64,000 nt of DNA, taken from NCBI GenBank assembly GCA_029550965.1, contig JAKPGJ010000036.1, positions 58,138-122,137 on the forward strand. Reading direction: 5' to 3'. The DNA comes from Bacillota bacterium. Lineage in GTDB: Bacteria; Bacillota; Clostridia; Oscillospirales; CAG-382. Within the stretch, counting starts at the first letter, position 1. The number at the start of each line of letters is the position of its first letter. The notes below the pieces were generated by a model. The model worked only from the letters and a program-made list of their open reading frames with translations, did not search any database and was not told the DNA's origin. The translations under genes and the position numbers were made by a program. This document shows, one piece after another, positions 35,010-42,851 of the stretch.

Positions 35010-35848
35010 TCTGGGAACTAAGGCATAAACATAAGATATCACTGTTAATTGAAGTATCCGGATTGCCCCGTAGTACCTACTATTACTATGTAAAACACAG
35101 AAACAAAGAAGATAAATACAGTGAAATCAAAAAACAGATCACTACGATTAATCATGAAAACAAAGGCAGATATGGTTATCGGCGTATAACAGCCGAATTA
35201 CATAACCGCGGTTATGTAATTAACCATAAAACCGTTCAACGACTTATGAAACAACTGGGGATTAATTGTAAGGTACGAATGAAGAAGTATCGTTCTTACA
35301 AAGGTGAAGTTGGTAAGGTAGCGCCAAACTTGCTTGAACGGGATTTTTATGCAGCAAAGCCGAACACAAAATGGGTTACTGATGTTACAGAATTCAGCTT
35401 GTTTGGTAGGAAGCTTTATCTTTCACCAATACTGGACTTATATAGTGAAAGTTTGGTTTCCTATACTATTTCAGAACATCCTTCTTTGTATATGGTTACA
35501 GATATGCTGGAAAAGGCGTTTCAAGAAATACCGGATAATACAAATCTGATTCTTCATTCCGATCAGGGATGGCAATATCAACACAAGCAGTATCAAAGAA
35601 GGTTAAAAGAAAAAGGAATCCGTCAGAGCATGAGCCGGAAAGGAAACTGTCTTGATAATGCGGTGATTGAAAACTTTTTTGGAATACTTAAAAGTGAGTT
35701 GTTGTATTTACAGGAGTTTAAATCTCTTGAACATTTTCGTTCGGAGTTGGAGAATTATCTTGACTATTACAACAATTGCAGGATAAAGCTAAAACTTAAT
35801 GGCTTGACACCTGCCAAATACAGATCTCAAGCCATTAATGCTATCTAA
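35006..35848 (+). CDS. IS3-family transposase OrfB (DDE integrase catalytic part)
   Basis: Catalyses excision and insertion of the element. The DDE residues are visible in WVTDVTEF, LHSDQGWQY and NAVIENFFGILKSE, with an HTH_21-type N-terminal region (GRYGYRRITAELHNRGY). It is in the -1 frame relative to OrfA; that frame stays open back through the A7 run, giving a fused product through KKIESLGYGRGTPKQKAEV, so OrfAB is likely made by programmed frameshifting. GTG 35006 is only the first conventional start inside the frame. No stop or deletion interrupts it. Confidence 0.92.
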   Translation: MIWELRHKHKISLLIEVSGLPRSTYYYYVKHRNKEDKYSEIKKQITTINHENKGRYGYRRITAELHNRGYVINHKTVQRLMKQLGINCKVRMKKYRSYKGEVGKVAPNLLERDFYAAKPNTKWVTDVTEFSLFGRKLYLSPILDLYSESLVSYTISEHPSLYMVTDMLEKAFQEIPDNTNLILHSDQGWQYQHKQYQRRLKEKGIRQSMSRKGNCLDNAVIENFFGILKSELLYLQEFKSLEHFRSELENYLDYYNNCRIKLKLNGLTPAKYRSQAINAI

Positions 35849-35936
35849 TATTCACTTTGCACAAGTTTCTTAATAAATCTTTGTCTAACTTTTTGGGGTC
35901 AGTTCATACGCCGGCTTTTTTTGCGTTCGGATGCTT

Positions 35937-37667
35937 TTATTTTTCGTCTTTGACGTTGTCGCCGAACCGTTTGATTTTCTGTGTGGTTGTTTTTTCAAAC
36001 TCTTTATCCCGGACGATAAAGGCTTTGATTCGCTTGTAGGACGGCAGTTTCTCGTTGATTTCCGCAACAGCCGCTTTTATGAGCATATGAACCTCTTCCT
36101 TGGTCGGAACCGAGACTTTGAGGGTCTCCTTGATGGCTTCGAGGTTCGGCAGAATTTTCGCTTTTACGAACACGTCCTCGTTCGCATCCAAAGCGCCGAT
36201 GACAACCGCGTCCGCAATCAGGCGGTTGCTGTAAAGGTGGCTCTCGATTTCTTCCGGGTAAATGTTCTTGCCGTTTTTCGTAACGATGACGTTCTTGCAG
36301 CGGCCGGTGATATACACAAAACCGTCTTTGTCAATATACCCGAGATCGCCCGTATGGAACCAGCCGTCCCGGATGACCGCGTCGGTCGCTTCCTGGTCTT
36401 TGTAGTATCCTTTCATGATGTTCGGTCCGCGCGCGATAATTTCGCCGACTCCTTCGGAATTCGGGTTGTAGATTTTAATTTCCACGTCATGTATCGGCAG
36501 TCCGGCGGAATCGCTTTTCATAAAGAAGTCGTTGTTGCCGGTTAGCAGAGGCGAGCATTCGGTCAGCCCGTAGCCCTGCAGGACGCGGACGCCCAACTTG
36601 CCGAACTGCTCGATGATGCTTTTGTCTATGGGAGCGGCGCCGACGATAAAGGTGTGCATTCTGCCGCCCAGCGAGTTTTTCACCTTCCGCTTGATGACAG
36701 CGCGAATATAAAACGGCAGTTTGTCCAAAAGCGCGGCAAAACTTAAGTTTTCTGTCTTGTTTTTAATTTTCTGCGGCAGTTTCTCCCGTACAGCGATCTC
36801 CATTTTTTGAGAGAACTTTTCCAAAAGAAGCGGCAATGTAACGATGATGCTCGGGTGGTACTCGTTGATGTTCTTGTAAATATACCGCAGTCCGTCGCAG
36901 TAGGTAATGCAGGCGCCGTTATAAAGAATGTCTAAGAACCCGAGCGTGCACTCATAGGTATGGTGCAGCGGCAGGATGGACAATACCCGGTCTGAACTGC
37001 GAACCTTTACCATTTTTGAAACCGACATAATGTTGCTGCAGATGTTCCGGTGGGAAAGGCATACGCCTTTTGCGTTTCCGGTAGTGCCGGAGGTGAAAAT
37101 CAGTATTTTGGTTTCGTCCGGGTCAATCGGCATGGTTTCCGCTTCGGTGTTTCCGTTTGCGTACAGCTCGGCGCCTTTTGCGATCAGCGTATGAACCGTT
37201 TCTTTTTCTTTGTCCGAGCGTGTCGCGATGAAGAGGATGTTTTCATCAAACCCGCCCTGTTTTTGGATATTGCCGAGTATCTTCTCGTCGCCAACCACCG
37301 CCGCCGTTTCGGAAATGTTGATAAAGTTGATGATGTCCTCGGCGGAAAGCTCCTTGTCAATCGGAACGACGGTTCCGACGGTGCAGGCGGCAAGATAGGT
37401 CACGGCCCACTCATAGCTGTTGACGCCGGTGACGGCGATGGGCTTGTTCTTCAACCCCATCGCAAGAAAGGCGGTCGCGAGCGCTAAGTAATCGCTTTTT
37501 AAACGGGTGTAGGTAATGGTTTCGTAACTGTCTTTGGAACGTTTGATTAGAAAAGCGGTTTTCCTGCCGAAAATCCGCGCGCTGTCCAAAACAATGTCCC
37601 GTATGTTCTTAATGGGCCTTACCTTGTGCTGTTTTTTTAAAAACCTTTCATATACCGTTTTTTCCAT
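35937..37667 (-). CDS. AMP-binding long-chain acyl-CoA synthetase-like protein
   Basis: Activates a carboxylic acid as an acyl-adenylate and then a thioester. The P-loop ILIFTSGTTGNAKGV (about residues 193-207), the QGYGLTECSPL block (about 370), the HTGDLGYIDKDGFVYITGR block (about 455) and the C-terminal catalytic lysine region near IKRFGDN are all present. The 576 residues fit. Substrate unknown; relatives act on long-chain acids or load acyl carrier proteins. GGAGG precedes ATG 37667. The gene is convergent with the IS and lies 30 bases downstream of rloB, possibly one transcript. Confidence 0.88.
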   Translation of the reverse strand: MEKTVYERFLKKQHKVRPIKNIRDIVLDSARIFGRKTAFLIKRSKDSYETITYTRLKSDYLALATAFLAMGLKNKPIAVTGVNSYEWAVTYLAACTVGTVVPIDKELSAEDIINFINISETAAVVGDEKILGNIQKQGGFDENILFIATRSDKEKETVHTLIAKGAELYANGNTEAETMPIDPDETKILIFTSGTTGNAKGVCLSHRNICSNIMSVSKMVKVRSSDRVLSILPLHHTYECTLGFLDILYNGACITYCDGLRYIYKNINEYHPSIIVTLPLLLEKFSQKMEIAVREKLPQKIKNKTENLSFAALLDKLPFYIRAVIKRKVKNSLGGRMHTFIVGAAPIDKSIIEQFGKLGVRVLQGYGLTECSPLLTGNNDFFMKSDSAGLPIHDVEIKIYNPNSEGVGEIIARGPNIMKGYYKDQEATDAVIRDGWFHTGDLGYIDKDGFVYITGRCKNVIVTKNGKNIYPEEIESHLYSNRLIADAVVIGALDANEDVFVKAKILPNLEAIKETLKVSVPTKEEVHMLIKAAVAEINEKLPSYKRIKAFIVRDKEFEKTTTQKIKRFGDNVKDEK

Positions 37668-37697
37668 AGACCTCCACCACTTATTCTTTTTATTTTG

Positions 37698-38360
37698 TCA
37701 GATATATTTTTTCAGGTATTCGACGAGCTTGTAAACCTCGGTTCCGGGCGCCCTTTCGGAGGGAAGCGCGGATTTGTGCGTTTTTTTTAGCTTTTTCGCG
37801 TTCAGAATGGCGGCATCCATCCGCGGGTACAGAACCTCGAACATATCCTTTCGGTTTTTTGTATATTCTTTTCCGGTCAGCTTTTTTAGATACCCGGAAA
37901 GAATGGGAAAATAGTGCGCCCGGCTGACCTTTTTGTTGAAATACTCAAAATGCAAAAGAAACCAGAGCTCGACGCATTCGTTCGACCAGATTGCGTGGTA
38001 TGTTATGTTTTCGTTGGAAAGCCCGGCGCAGATAAACGCGGTCTCGTTGAATTTGTCGTCTGGAAAATCGTCCTTGTCGTACACAATCCAGACGTGCTTG
38101 ATTACGTTTCCGCTGTCGCGCACATACTCGACCGCTTTTTTTAAAAGGCTCAAGGTGTTTCTGCCCTCGCCGTAGATTTTCAATTCGATTCTGCCGCGAT
38201 ATTTCTGATTTATTTTTTCCTGAAATCCCTCGAAATAATACGGTTCGGTCTTCGTTCCCTCGGTAACGATAATATTGTATTCCGGGCGGATTTCCACCTT
38301 TCGGACAACCCTGCTGTTAATCCAGCCGAATCGCGCTTTCTGAACCGAAGAACCTGCCAT
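37698..38360 (-). CDS. rloB: RloB/AbiLii-type TOPRIM-like defence protein
   Basis: RloB proteins occur beside RloA ATPases in restriction-linked islands and in the AbiL phage-resistance system. The TOPRIM-like metal site shows Glu34 in IIVTEGTKTEPYYFE and Asp95/Asp97 in WIVYDKDDFP; the block SNECVELWFLLHFEYF (about 126-141) is the RloB hallmark. The 220 residues fit. GGGAG precedes ATG 38360, four bases after the RloA-like stop, so the two are coupled. A nuclease effector role is inferred from the TOPRIM-like residues. Confidence 0.88.
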   Translation of the reverse strand: MAGSSVQKARFGWINSRVVRKVEIRPEYNIIVTEGTKTEPYYFEGFQEKINQKYRGRIELKIYGEGRNTLSLLKKAVEYVRDSGNVIKHVWIVYDKDDFPDDKFNETAFICAGLSNENITYHAIWSNECVELWFLLHFEYFNKKVSRAHYFPILSGYLKKLTGKEYTKNRKDMFEVLYPRMDAAILNAKKLKKTHKSALPSERAPGTEVYKLVEYLKKYI

Positions 38361-38364
38361 ATCG

Positions 38365-39561
38365 CTAATTCTCCCATTCCTTTATTTTTTTCAGATACGG
38401 GTCGGCGCCGTACCGTCCTTCGAGATACTGCGCGCCGAACTCGGCGGATGATTCGATATGCCGGTTCTTCTCGTCATAGATGTCGTACAGCGAATACAGC
38501 ATGCTCGCGCCCTGCTGGTTCTTCTCGGCGAACCAAATCTCGTCGCGCCGGAAAACGTCGTTGCGCATGGTCGCCAAATCGTGGGAGGTAAAAATCAGCT
38601 GCGCGCGCTTTTTATTAATCTGCGGATTTTTAAAAAGCAGGATGATGTTTTTTATAAGTTTCGGGTGCAGTTTGGCGTCCAGCTCGTCGATCAGAACAAT
38701 TCTGCCTTCGTTCAGCGCGGTAATCACCTGCGGCAGGAAGCCAATCAGCTTCTTGGTGCCCTCCGACTCGTTCGCAAACGGTATGTTATACTCCTTGCCG
38801 TTGACGGTTCTTTTCAGGATAACGCGCTTTTTTTCGTCGTCATAGGCGTAGTCCGTAATCGCGATGTCCATCGCGTTCAAAATTGATAAAACGATTCTTT
38901 TGGTGCGCTCGCCGCTTTCCTGGAAGAAACGGTCGCTTTCTTCAAGATTGTAGCTGACCGAAATCAGCCCTTTGAACCAGCCGGCCGCTTCTTTGACCGG
39001 ATCAATGTTTGTCGCGATCGCCAGGAAGGAAAGCAGCGGCATTTCGGGGTTTAACGGAAGGTTCGCGAACAGCTTCAGCCCCGCTCCGTACTCCGCGCTG
39101 TTTCCGTTTCGGTCAAAAATCAGCGCAATCTTTCTGCCGCCGATCGCTTTTTTGTAAAGCGACTCGCTTTCAATGCCGTTCTCACCGATCGAAATCGCGT
39201 AGCGGTATTCGCTTTCGTGGACACGGAAGAAAACTTCAAAATAGGAAGCGTCCTTCCGGGACAGTTCGTCGAAGGAAAAAGGCGCGTTCTGATACGGATT
39301 GGGCGCGGTTCCGCTTTTCCGGTCAAGCAGCGAAAGCGGCGCCTGCACAATCGAAGCGAGCGCGGATAACGCTTTTAAAACATTACTCTTTCCCCCGCCG
39401 TTCGGTCCGTATATGACCGCGACCGGGAGAAAGGTTCTTTTATCCCGAAAACCGCCAAGCAGCGAATCGGAAAACTCGCTGATTCCGGCGGCCTGCATAT
39501 CCAGGATCGCTTCGTCTTTGTACGAGCGGAAATTGCGGAACAAAAATCTGCACAGCATCAT
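38365..39561 (-). CDS. rloA: RloA/AbiLi-type AAA ATPase, partner of RloB
   Basis: SMC/OLD-like ATPase proposed to sense infection and control the RloB effector. It starts with the family opening LFRNFRSYKDEAILDM, Walker A GPNGGGKS at residues 52-59, a signature-like NESEGTKKLIGFLPQV, Walker B GRIVLIDELDAKLHPKL and RAQLIFTSHDLATM near the end. The 398 residues fit. No methylase or other restriction gene is nearby, so this is the stand-alone AbiL-type arrangement. GGGGATGG precedes the start. Only 22 bases separate it from the GH13 gene upstream, so it may share that transcript. Confidence 0.88.
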   Translation of the reverse strand: MMLCRFLFRNFRSYKDEAILDMQAAGISEFSDSLLGGFRDKRTFLPVAVIYGPNGGGKSNVLKALSALASIVQAPLSLLDRKSGTAPNPYQNAPFSFDELSRKDASYFEVFFRVHESEYRYAISIGENGIESESLYKKAIGGRKIALIFDRNGNSAEYGAGLKLFANLPLNPEMPLLSFLAIATNIDPVKEAAGWFKGLISVSYNLEESDRFFQESGERTKRIVLSILNAMDIAITDYAYDDEKKRVILKRTVNGKEYNIPFANESEGTKKLIGFLPQVITALNEGRIVLIDELDAKLHPKLIKNIILLFKNPQINKKRAQLIFTSHDLATMRNDVFRRDEIWFAEKNQQGASMLYSLYDIYDEKNRHIESSAEFGAQYLEGRYGADPYLKKIKEWEN

Positions 39562-39583
39562 GAACCATCCCCAAAAAAGCCGT

Positions 39584-41260
39584 TTATATTTCAGCGCTGA
39601 CGGACTGATACGGAAGAAGCTCGAGCCTTTCGCCGTTGATTTTTACGTCTGGATAATTGCTCAACAGGATTTTCTTAAATTTAAAAGGAAGATTGATCGT
39701 CTGGCTGTCGTGGCTAAAGGAACAGATCACGCAGATGTTCTTCTCGCCGCTTCTTTGGTACGCGATGACGTTTTCGTACTCCAAAAGAATGGGTGTAATG
39801 CTGCCGTAGGTCAGCGTTTGGTTGTACGCCTCGCTTTTCCGAATAGCGATCAAATTCTGATAGAAACGATAGACCGAGCCGGGGTCCTTCATCTGATCCT
39901 CGGCGTTCAGCTGCGGATAATCGGGGTGCACTTTCAGCCAGGGTTTTCCGGTCGTAAAACCGCCGTTTTTCGTGTTGCTCCACGGGAAGGGAACGCGCGC
40001 GTTGTCGCGGCTGTACCGGGCCACCGCGTCCAGCGCTTCCTGTTCGGTCAATCCGTCCTGCAGCGCGATTCGGTAGTGATTCTTTGTGGAAATGTCGTTG
40101 TAATCGTCGATGCTGTCCATGCGGACGTTGGTCATGCCCAGTTCCTGCCCCTGATAGATAAAGGGGATTCCGCGCAGGAAGAAGAACAGATTTCCCAGCA
40201 TCTTCTGCGCCGTCGGGGAATGGTACTTGTCCGGGATGTACTTGGTCATCGCTCTCGGATAATCATGGTTCTCGAAGAATACGGCGCCGAACGCGCCCGC
40301 TTTTTCGGTCGCGAGCTGCGAAGCGAACATCTTGTCTCGTAGCCATACGATCGGCCACTCCCCCGCTTTTTTGCAGGTATGCCAGCCGTGTCCGTAGGAA
40401 TACAGCTCGGAATAGGAAAAATCGAACATCGTGTCAAAATAGCCGTTTTCGCCGATGTACTCGCCGAACTGTTCGTAGGGAACGCCCGCCGCTTCCGCGA
40501 CGGTCATGCACTCGTATTTGTCAAAGGTGTTCTGCCGCAATTCTAATAAGAATTCGCCGATGCCCGGATAGTTTCTGGTCGGGCCGAAGCAGGCGACCAT
40601 GCCGTCCGGACCGTCGGGCGGCAGAGAGGACAGCGTCGGCTCTTTTTTAATATGGGTAATCGCGTCGATTCTGAACCCGCCGAGCCCTTTATCGAGCCAG
40701 TAGTTTACCATCTCGTATATTTTTTTGCGCAGCTTCGGGTTCTCCCAGTTCAGGTCGGGCTGTTTTTTGGAGAACAAATGCAGGTAGTACCTGTCCCCGC
40801 CGACGTGCTCCCACGCCGAACCGCCGAACATGGAGCGCCAGTTGTTGGGCGGTCCGTTTTTGCTGGTTCGGAAGTAGAAATACTCCGCTTCTTCGCAGTT
40901 CGGGTCGGCAAGCGCTTTCTGAAACCATTCGTGCTCGTCCGAGCAGTGGTTGATGACAAGGTCCATCAGAATCTTCATGCCGCGCTTGTCCGCTTCCCGA
41001 ATCAGCTCGTCCATGTCCTCCATGTTGCCGAAGAGCGGGTCAATGCTGTAATAATCGGCGATATCGTAGCCGCCGTCGTCCATCGGAGACTTATACACCG
41101 GACAAATCCAGATAATGTCGACGCCGAGTTCTTTTAAGTAATCCAGCTTTTGCGTGATGCCCTTTAAATCTCCGGTTCCGTCCCCGTTCGAATCATAAAA
41201 GCTGCGGGGATAAATCTCATAAGCTATTTTGTTTTTCCACCAATTTTTGTTTTTCGTCAT
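39584..41260 (-). CDS. malL: Alpha-glucosidase / oligo-1,6-glucosidase, GH13
   Basis: Cytosolic hydrolase releasing glucose from short alpha-glucosides. GH13 regions are clear: YEIYPRSFYDSNGDGTGDL, DLVINHCSDEH (region I), GFRIDAITHI with the nucleophile Asp (region II), MTVAEAAG with the acid/base Glu (region III) and FENHDYPR (region IV). The 558 residues match MalL-type enzymes. Trehalose-6-phosphate hydrolase is a close alternative, but no PTS gene adjoins. AAGGA precedes ATG 41260. It lies divergent to the hydrogenase operon. Confidence 0.9.
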   Translation of the reverse strand: MTKNKNWWKNKIAYEIYPRSFYDSNGDGTGDLKGITQKLDYLKELGVDIIWICPVYKSPMDDGGYDIADYYSIDPLFGNMEDMDELIREADKRGMKILMDLVINHCSDEHEWFQKALADPNCEEAEYFYFRTSKNGPPNNWRSMFGGSAWEHVGGDRYYLHLFSKKQPDLNWENPKLRKKIYEMVNYWLDKGLGGFRIDAITHIKKEPTLSSLPPDGPDGMVACFGPTRNYPGIGEFLLELRQNTFDKYECMTVAEAAGVPYEQFGEYIGENGYFDTMFDFSYSELYSYGHGWHTCKKAGEWPIVWLRDKMFASQLATEKAGAFGAVFFENHDYPRAMTKYIPDKYHSPTAQKMLGNLFFFLRGIPFIYQGQELGMTNVRMDSIDDYNDISTKNHYRIALQDGLTEQEALDAVARYSRDNARVPFPWSNTKNGGFTTGKPWLKVHPDYPQLNAEDQMKDPGSVYRFYQNLIAIRKSEAYNQTLTYGSITPILLEYENVIAYQRSGEKNICVICSFSHDSQTINLPFKFKKILLSNYPDVKINGERLELLPYQSVSAEI

Positions 41261-41367
41261 AAACCGATTCCTTATACGAATTTTATATATTATTATATCG
41301 CTTGTGTAATAACAACCACATCAGATTGTAGTAAATCAATAATTTTTCCTGATTATTGTACCATAAT

Positions 41368-41383
41368 TTGTATTAGATTACAA
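41368..41383. promoter_or_regulatory. Inverted repeat upstream of the hydrogenase promoter
   Basis: TTGTATTAGATTACAA, with TTGTA/TACAA arms, 31 bases upstream of the -35 element. The ends resemble Rex operators (TTGT...ACAA), but the spacing is two bases short of the Rex consensus, so the regulator is open. Confidence 0.35.
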
Positions 41384-41414
41384 TAAAACCTAACAAAAAA
41401 AATACGCAAAAGTA

Positions 41415-41443
41415 TTGTTTTTTAGAATTTTATGTGCTACAAT
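41415..41443 (+). promoter_or_regulatory. Probable promoter of the hydrogenase operon
   Basis: TTGTTT (41415-41420), 17-base spacer, TACAAT (41438-41443), about 100 bases before the first start codon. The -35 is weak, which suits a regulated promoter. Confidence 0.55.
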
Positions 41444-41542
41444 TCGTGTGGTTGAGTATATAAGAAATTATCGATAAAAAAATAACGAATACCAACTAAC
41501 AAAAACTGCAGTAATCACGAACATATTTCAGGAGGAAAGTGT

Positions 41543-42022
41543 ATGGCACTTACGAAAGAACAGATCGACGCAAAAACAGCGGAGCTGAAGCGCTTTATAG
41601 AAGAGAATAAAGATACAAAAGGTCCGCTCATGCCGATTATGCAGAAAGCGCAGGAGTTATTCGGCTATCTCTCGATGGAAACCATGACCCTGATCGCCGA
41701 TTCTCTGGAGATTCCGGTTTCCGAAGTTTACGGTGTTGCGACCTTTTACGCGCAGTTCTCACTCTATCCGAAGGGAGATAACGTAGTAAGTGTCTGCACC
41801 GGAACAGCCTGCTATGTTAAAGGTGCGCAGGCTATTCTTGACGAAGTTGCAAAACAGCTCGGCATAGAGCCCGGTCAAACCACGCCGGACGGCAAGTTCT
41901 CGATCGCGGATACCCGCTGCCTCGGCTGCTGCGGCCTTGCCCCCGTTCTGGTCGTCAATGGCGACGTTTACGGACGCCTTGTGCCCGCCGACGTCAAGGG
42001 TATTCTGGAAAAATACCGCTAA
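41543..42022 (+). CDS. hndA: Hydrogenase/NADH dehydrogenase 24-kDa thioredoxin-like [2Fe-2S] subunit (HndA/NuoE type)
   Basis: Electron-transfer subunit of multimeric [FeFe] hydrogenases. The [2Fe-2S] cysteines lie in CTGTACYVKGAQ (about residues 84-95) and CLGCCGLAPV (about 125-134); the N-terminal helical part GPLMPIMQKAQELFGYL is typical. The 159 residues fit. AGGAGG precedes ATG 41543. It starts the operon; the remaining subunits come after six regulatory-like genes. Confidence 0.93.
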   Translation: MALTKEQIDAKTAELKRFIEENKDTKGPLMPIMQKAQELFGYLSMETMTLIADSLEIPVSEVYGVATFYAQFSLYPKGDNVVSVCTGTACYVKGAQAILDEVAKQLGIEPGQTTPDGKFSIADTRCLGCCGLAPVLVVNGDVYGRLVPADVKGILEKYR

Positions 42023-42035
42023 GGTAAATTAACGT

Positions 42036-42389
42036 ATGAAAATCAGAAGAATCAAGGAATTACTCGACGCGCAAGTGCTCTGCGGCGAGGAATATCTCGA
42101 CAACGAGGTTTATTCCGCCTGCGGAAGCGATATGATGAGCGACGTGCTCGCTTTTGTAAAAGATCAGGCAGTGCTGCTGACCGGACTTGTCAATCCGCAG
42201 GTGATCCGCACCGCGGAGATGATGGATATGAAATGCATCGTCTTTGTCCGCAGCAAAATGCCGACTGCCGACATGATTGCGCTGGCAAAACAGACCGGCA
42301 TCGTTCTGCTCGCTTCCAAGCTGAGGATGTACGAAGCCTGCGGAAAACTGTATGCGGGCGGGCTTACAGGCGGTATGGAAAATGAGTGA
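42036..42389 (+). CDS. DRTGG-domain protein 1 of the hydrogenase operon
   Basis: A 117-residue protein with MKIRRIKELLDAQVLCGEEYLDNEV followed by SDVLAFVKDQAVLLTGLVNPQVIRTAEM and a final EACGKLYAGGLTG; this is the DRTGG fold found in HPr-kinase N-termini and CBS-DRTGG proteins. It binds an unknown ligand or partner. Its 3' end overlaps the next gene by 8 bases. A second DRTGG-like protein is encoded at 44181-44507. Such genes are known beside HndA/HydS-type hydrogenases in Clostridia; their job is unclear. Confidence 0.82.
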   Translation: MKIRRIKELLDAQVLCGEEYLDNEVYSACGSDMMSDVLAFVKDQAVLLTGLVNPQVIRTAEMMDMKCIVFVRSKMPTADMIALAKQTGIVLLASKLRMYEACGKLYAGGLTGGMENE

Positions 42390-42813
42390 GCCGCTCAGAT
42401 TTCACTTTGATGTCGACGGCAGCAACTTCACTTCTGCCGGAGAAGCGTCCATTCAAATCAAGCAAAAGCTTCGTCAGCTCGGGTTCGCACCCGATATCAT
42501 AAAGCGCGTAGCCATTTCGATGTACGAAGGCGAAATCAACATGGTCATACATGCCGGCGGCGGAACAGCCGACGTTTATGTGCTCCCCGAAACCATCAAG
42601 ATTGTGCTTGAGGATCACGGCCCGGGTATTGCGGACGTAGAGCTTGCAATGCAGGAGGGCTTTTCAACTGCGCCGGATTCCGTTCGCTCGCTCGGTTTTG
42701 GCGCCGGCATGGGGCTGCCGAACATGAAGCGGTACACGGACAATATGATTATCGAAACAGAACTGGGCAAAGGCACAAAGATTACCATGACAGTCAATGT
42801 CCCCAGACAGTGA
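42382..42813 (+). CDS. RsbW-like ATP-binding protein (HATPase), anti-sigma-kinase type
   Basis: About 143 residues with a GHKL ATPase fold: ISMYEGEINMVIHAGGG (N-box), KIVLEDHGPGIADVELAM (G1), SLGFGAGMGLPNMKR (lid) and a final strand GTKITMTVNVP. It resembles serine-kinase anti-sigma factors such as RsbW/SpoIIAB. No anti-anti-sigma (STAS) gene is adjacent. ATG 42382 overlaps the preceding stop. Its place between two hydrogenase-related genes suggests a redox-linked signalling role, by inference. Confidence 0.82.
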   Translation: MSEPLRFHFDVDGSNFTSAGEASIQIKQKLRQLGFAPDIIKRVAISMYEGEINMVIHAGGGTADVYVLPETIKIVLEDHGPGIADVELAMQEGFSTAPDSVRSLGFGAGMGLPNMKRYTDNMIIETELGKGTKITMTVNVPRQ

Positions 42814-42851
42814 CTTCAGCCGTCTTACAATAAATTGAGAGAGGTGGGCGT

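Larger units (their letters stand above)
34572..35906 (+). mobile_element. IS3-family (IS150-like) insertion sequence, apparently intact
   Basis: Imperfect 25-base terminal inverted repeats (34572-34596 and 35882-35906, 22 of 25 matching, sharing CCCAAAAAGTTAGACA) enclose two overlapping transposase frames. Flanking TAC triplets (34569-34571 and 35907-35909) look like a 3-base target duplication. Joining the flanks restores AAAAAAACGCCGGCGGTAC followed by GCCGGCTTTTTTT, a terminator hairpin; the insertion is in or beside its loop. The element is more AT-rich than its neighbours. Confidence 0.92.
34549..35922. terminator. Bidirectional terminator split by the IS element
   Basis: Left half at 34554-34568 (seven A, then CGCCGGCGG) and right half at 35907-35922 (TAC, GCCGGC, then T-run) rejoin into a hairpin once the IS and one TAC are removed. 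It would have served the convergent genes for alpha-galactosidase and acyl-CoA synthetase. Its halves are now 1.3 kb apart. Confidence 0.7.

Noticed and set aside
34554..35935. Larger composite transposon or genomic island around the IS
   Set aside because: Only one IS copy with its own 3-base target duplication is seen; flanking genes show no matching second copy.
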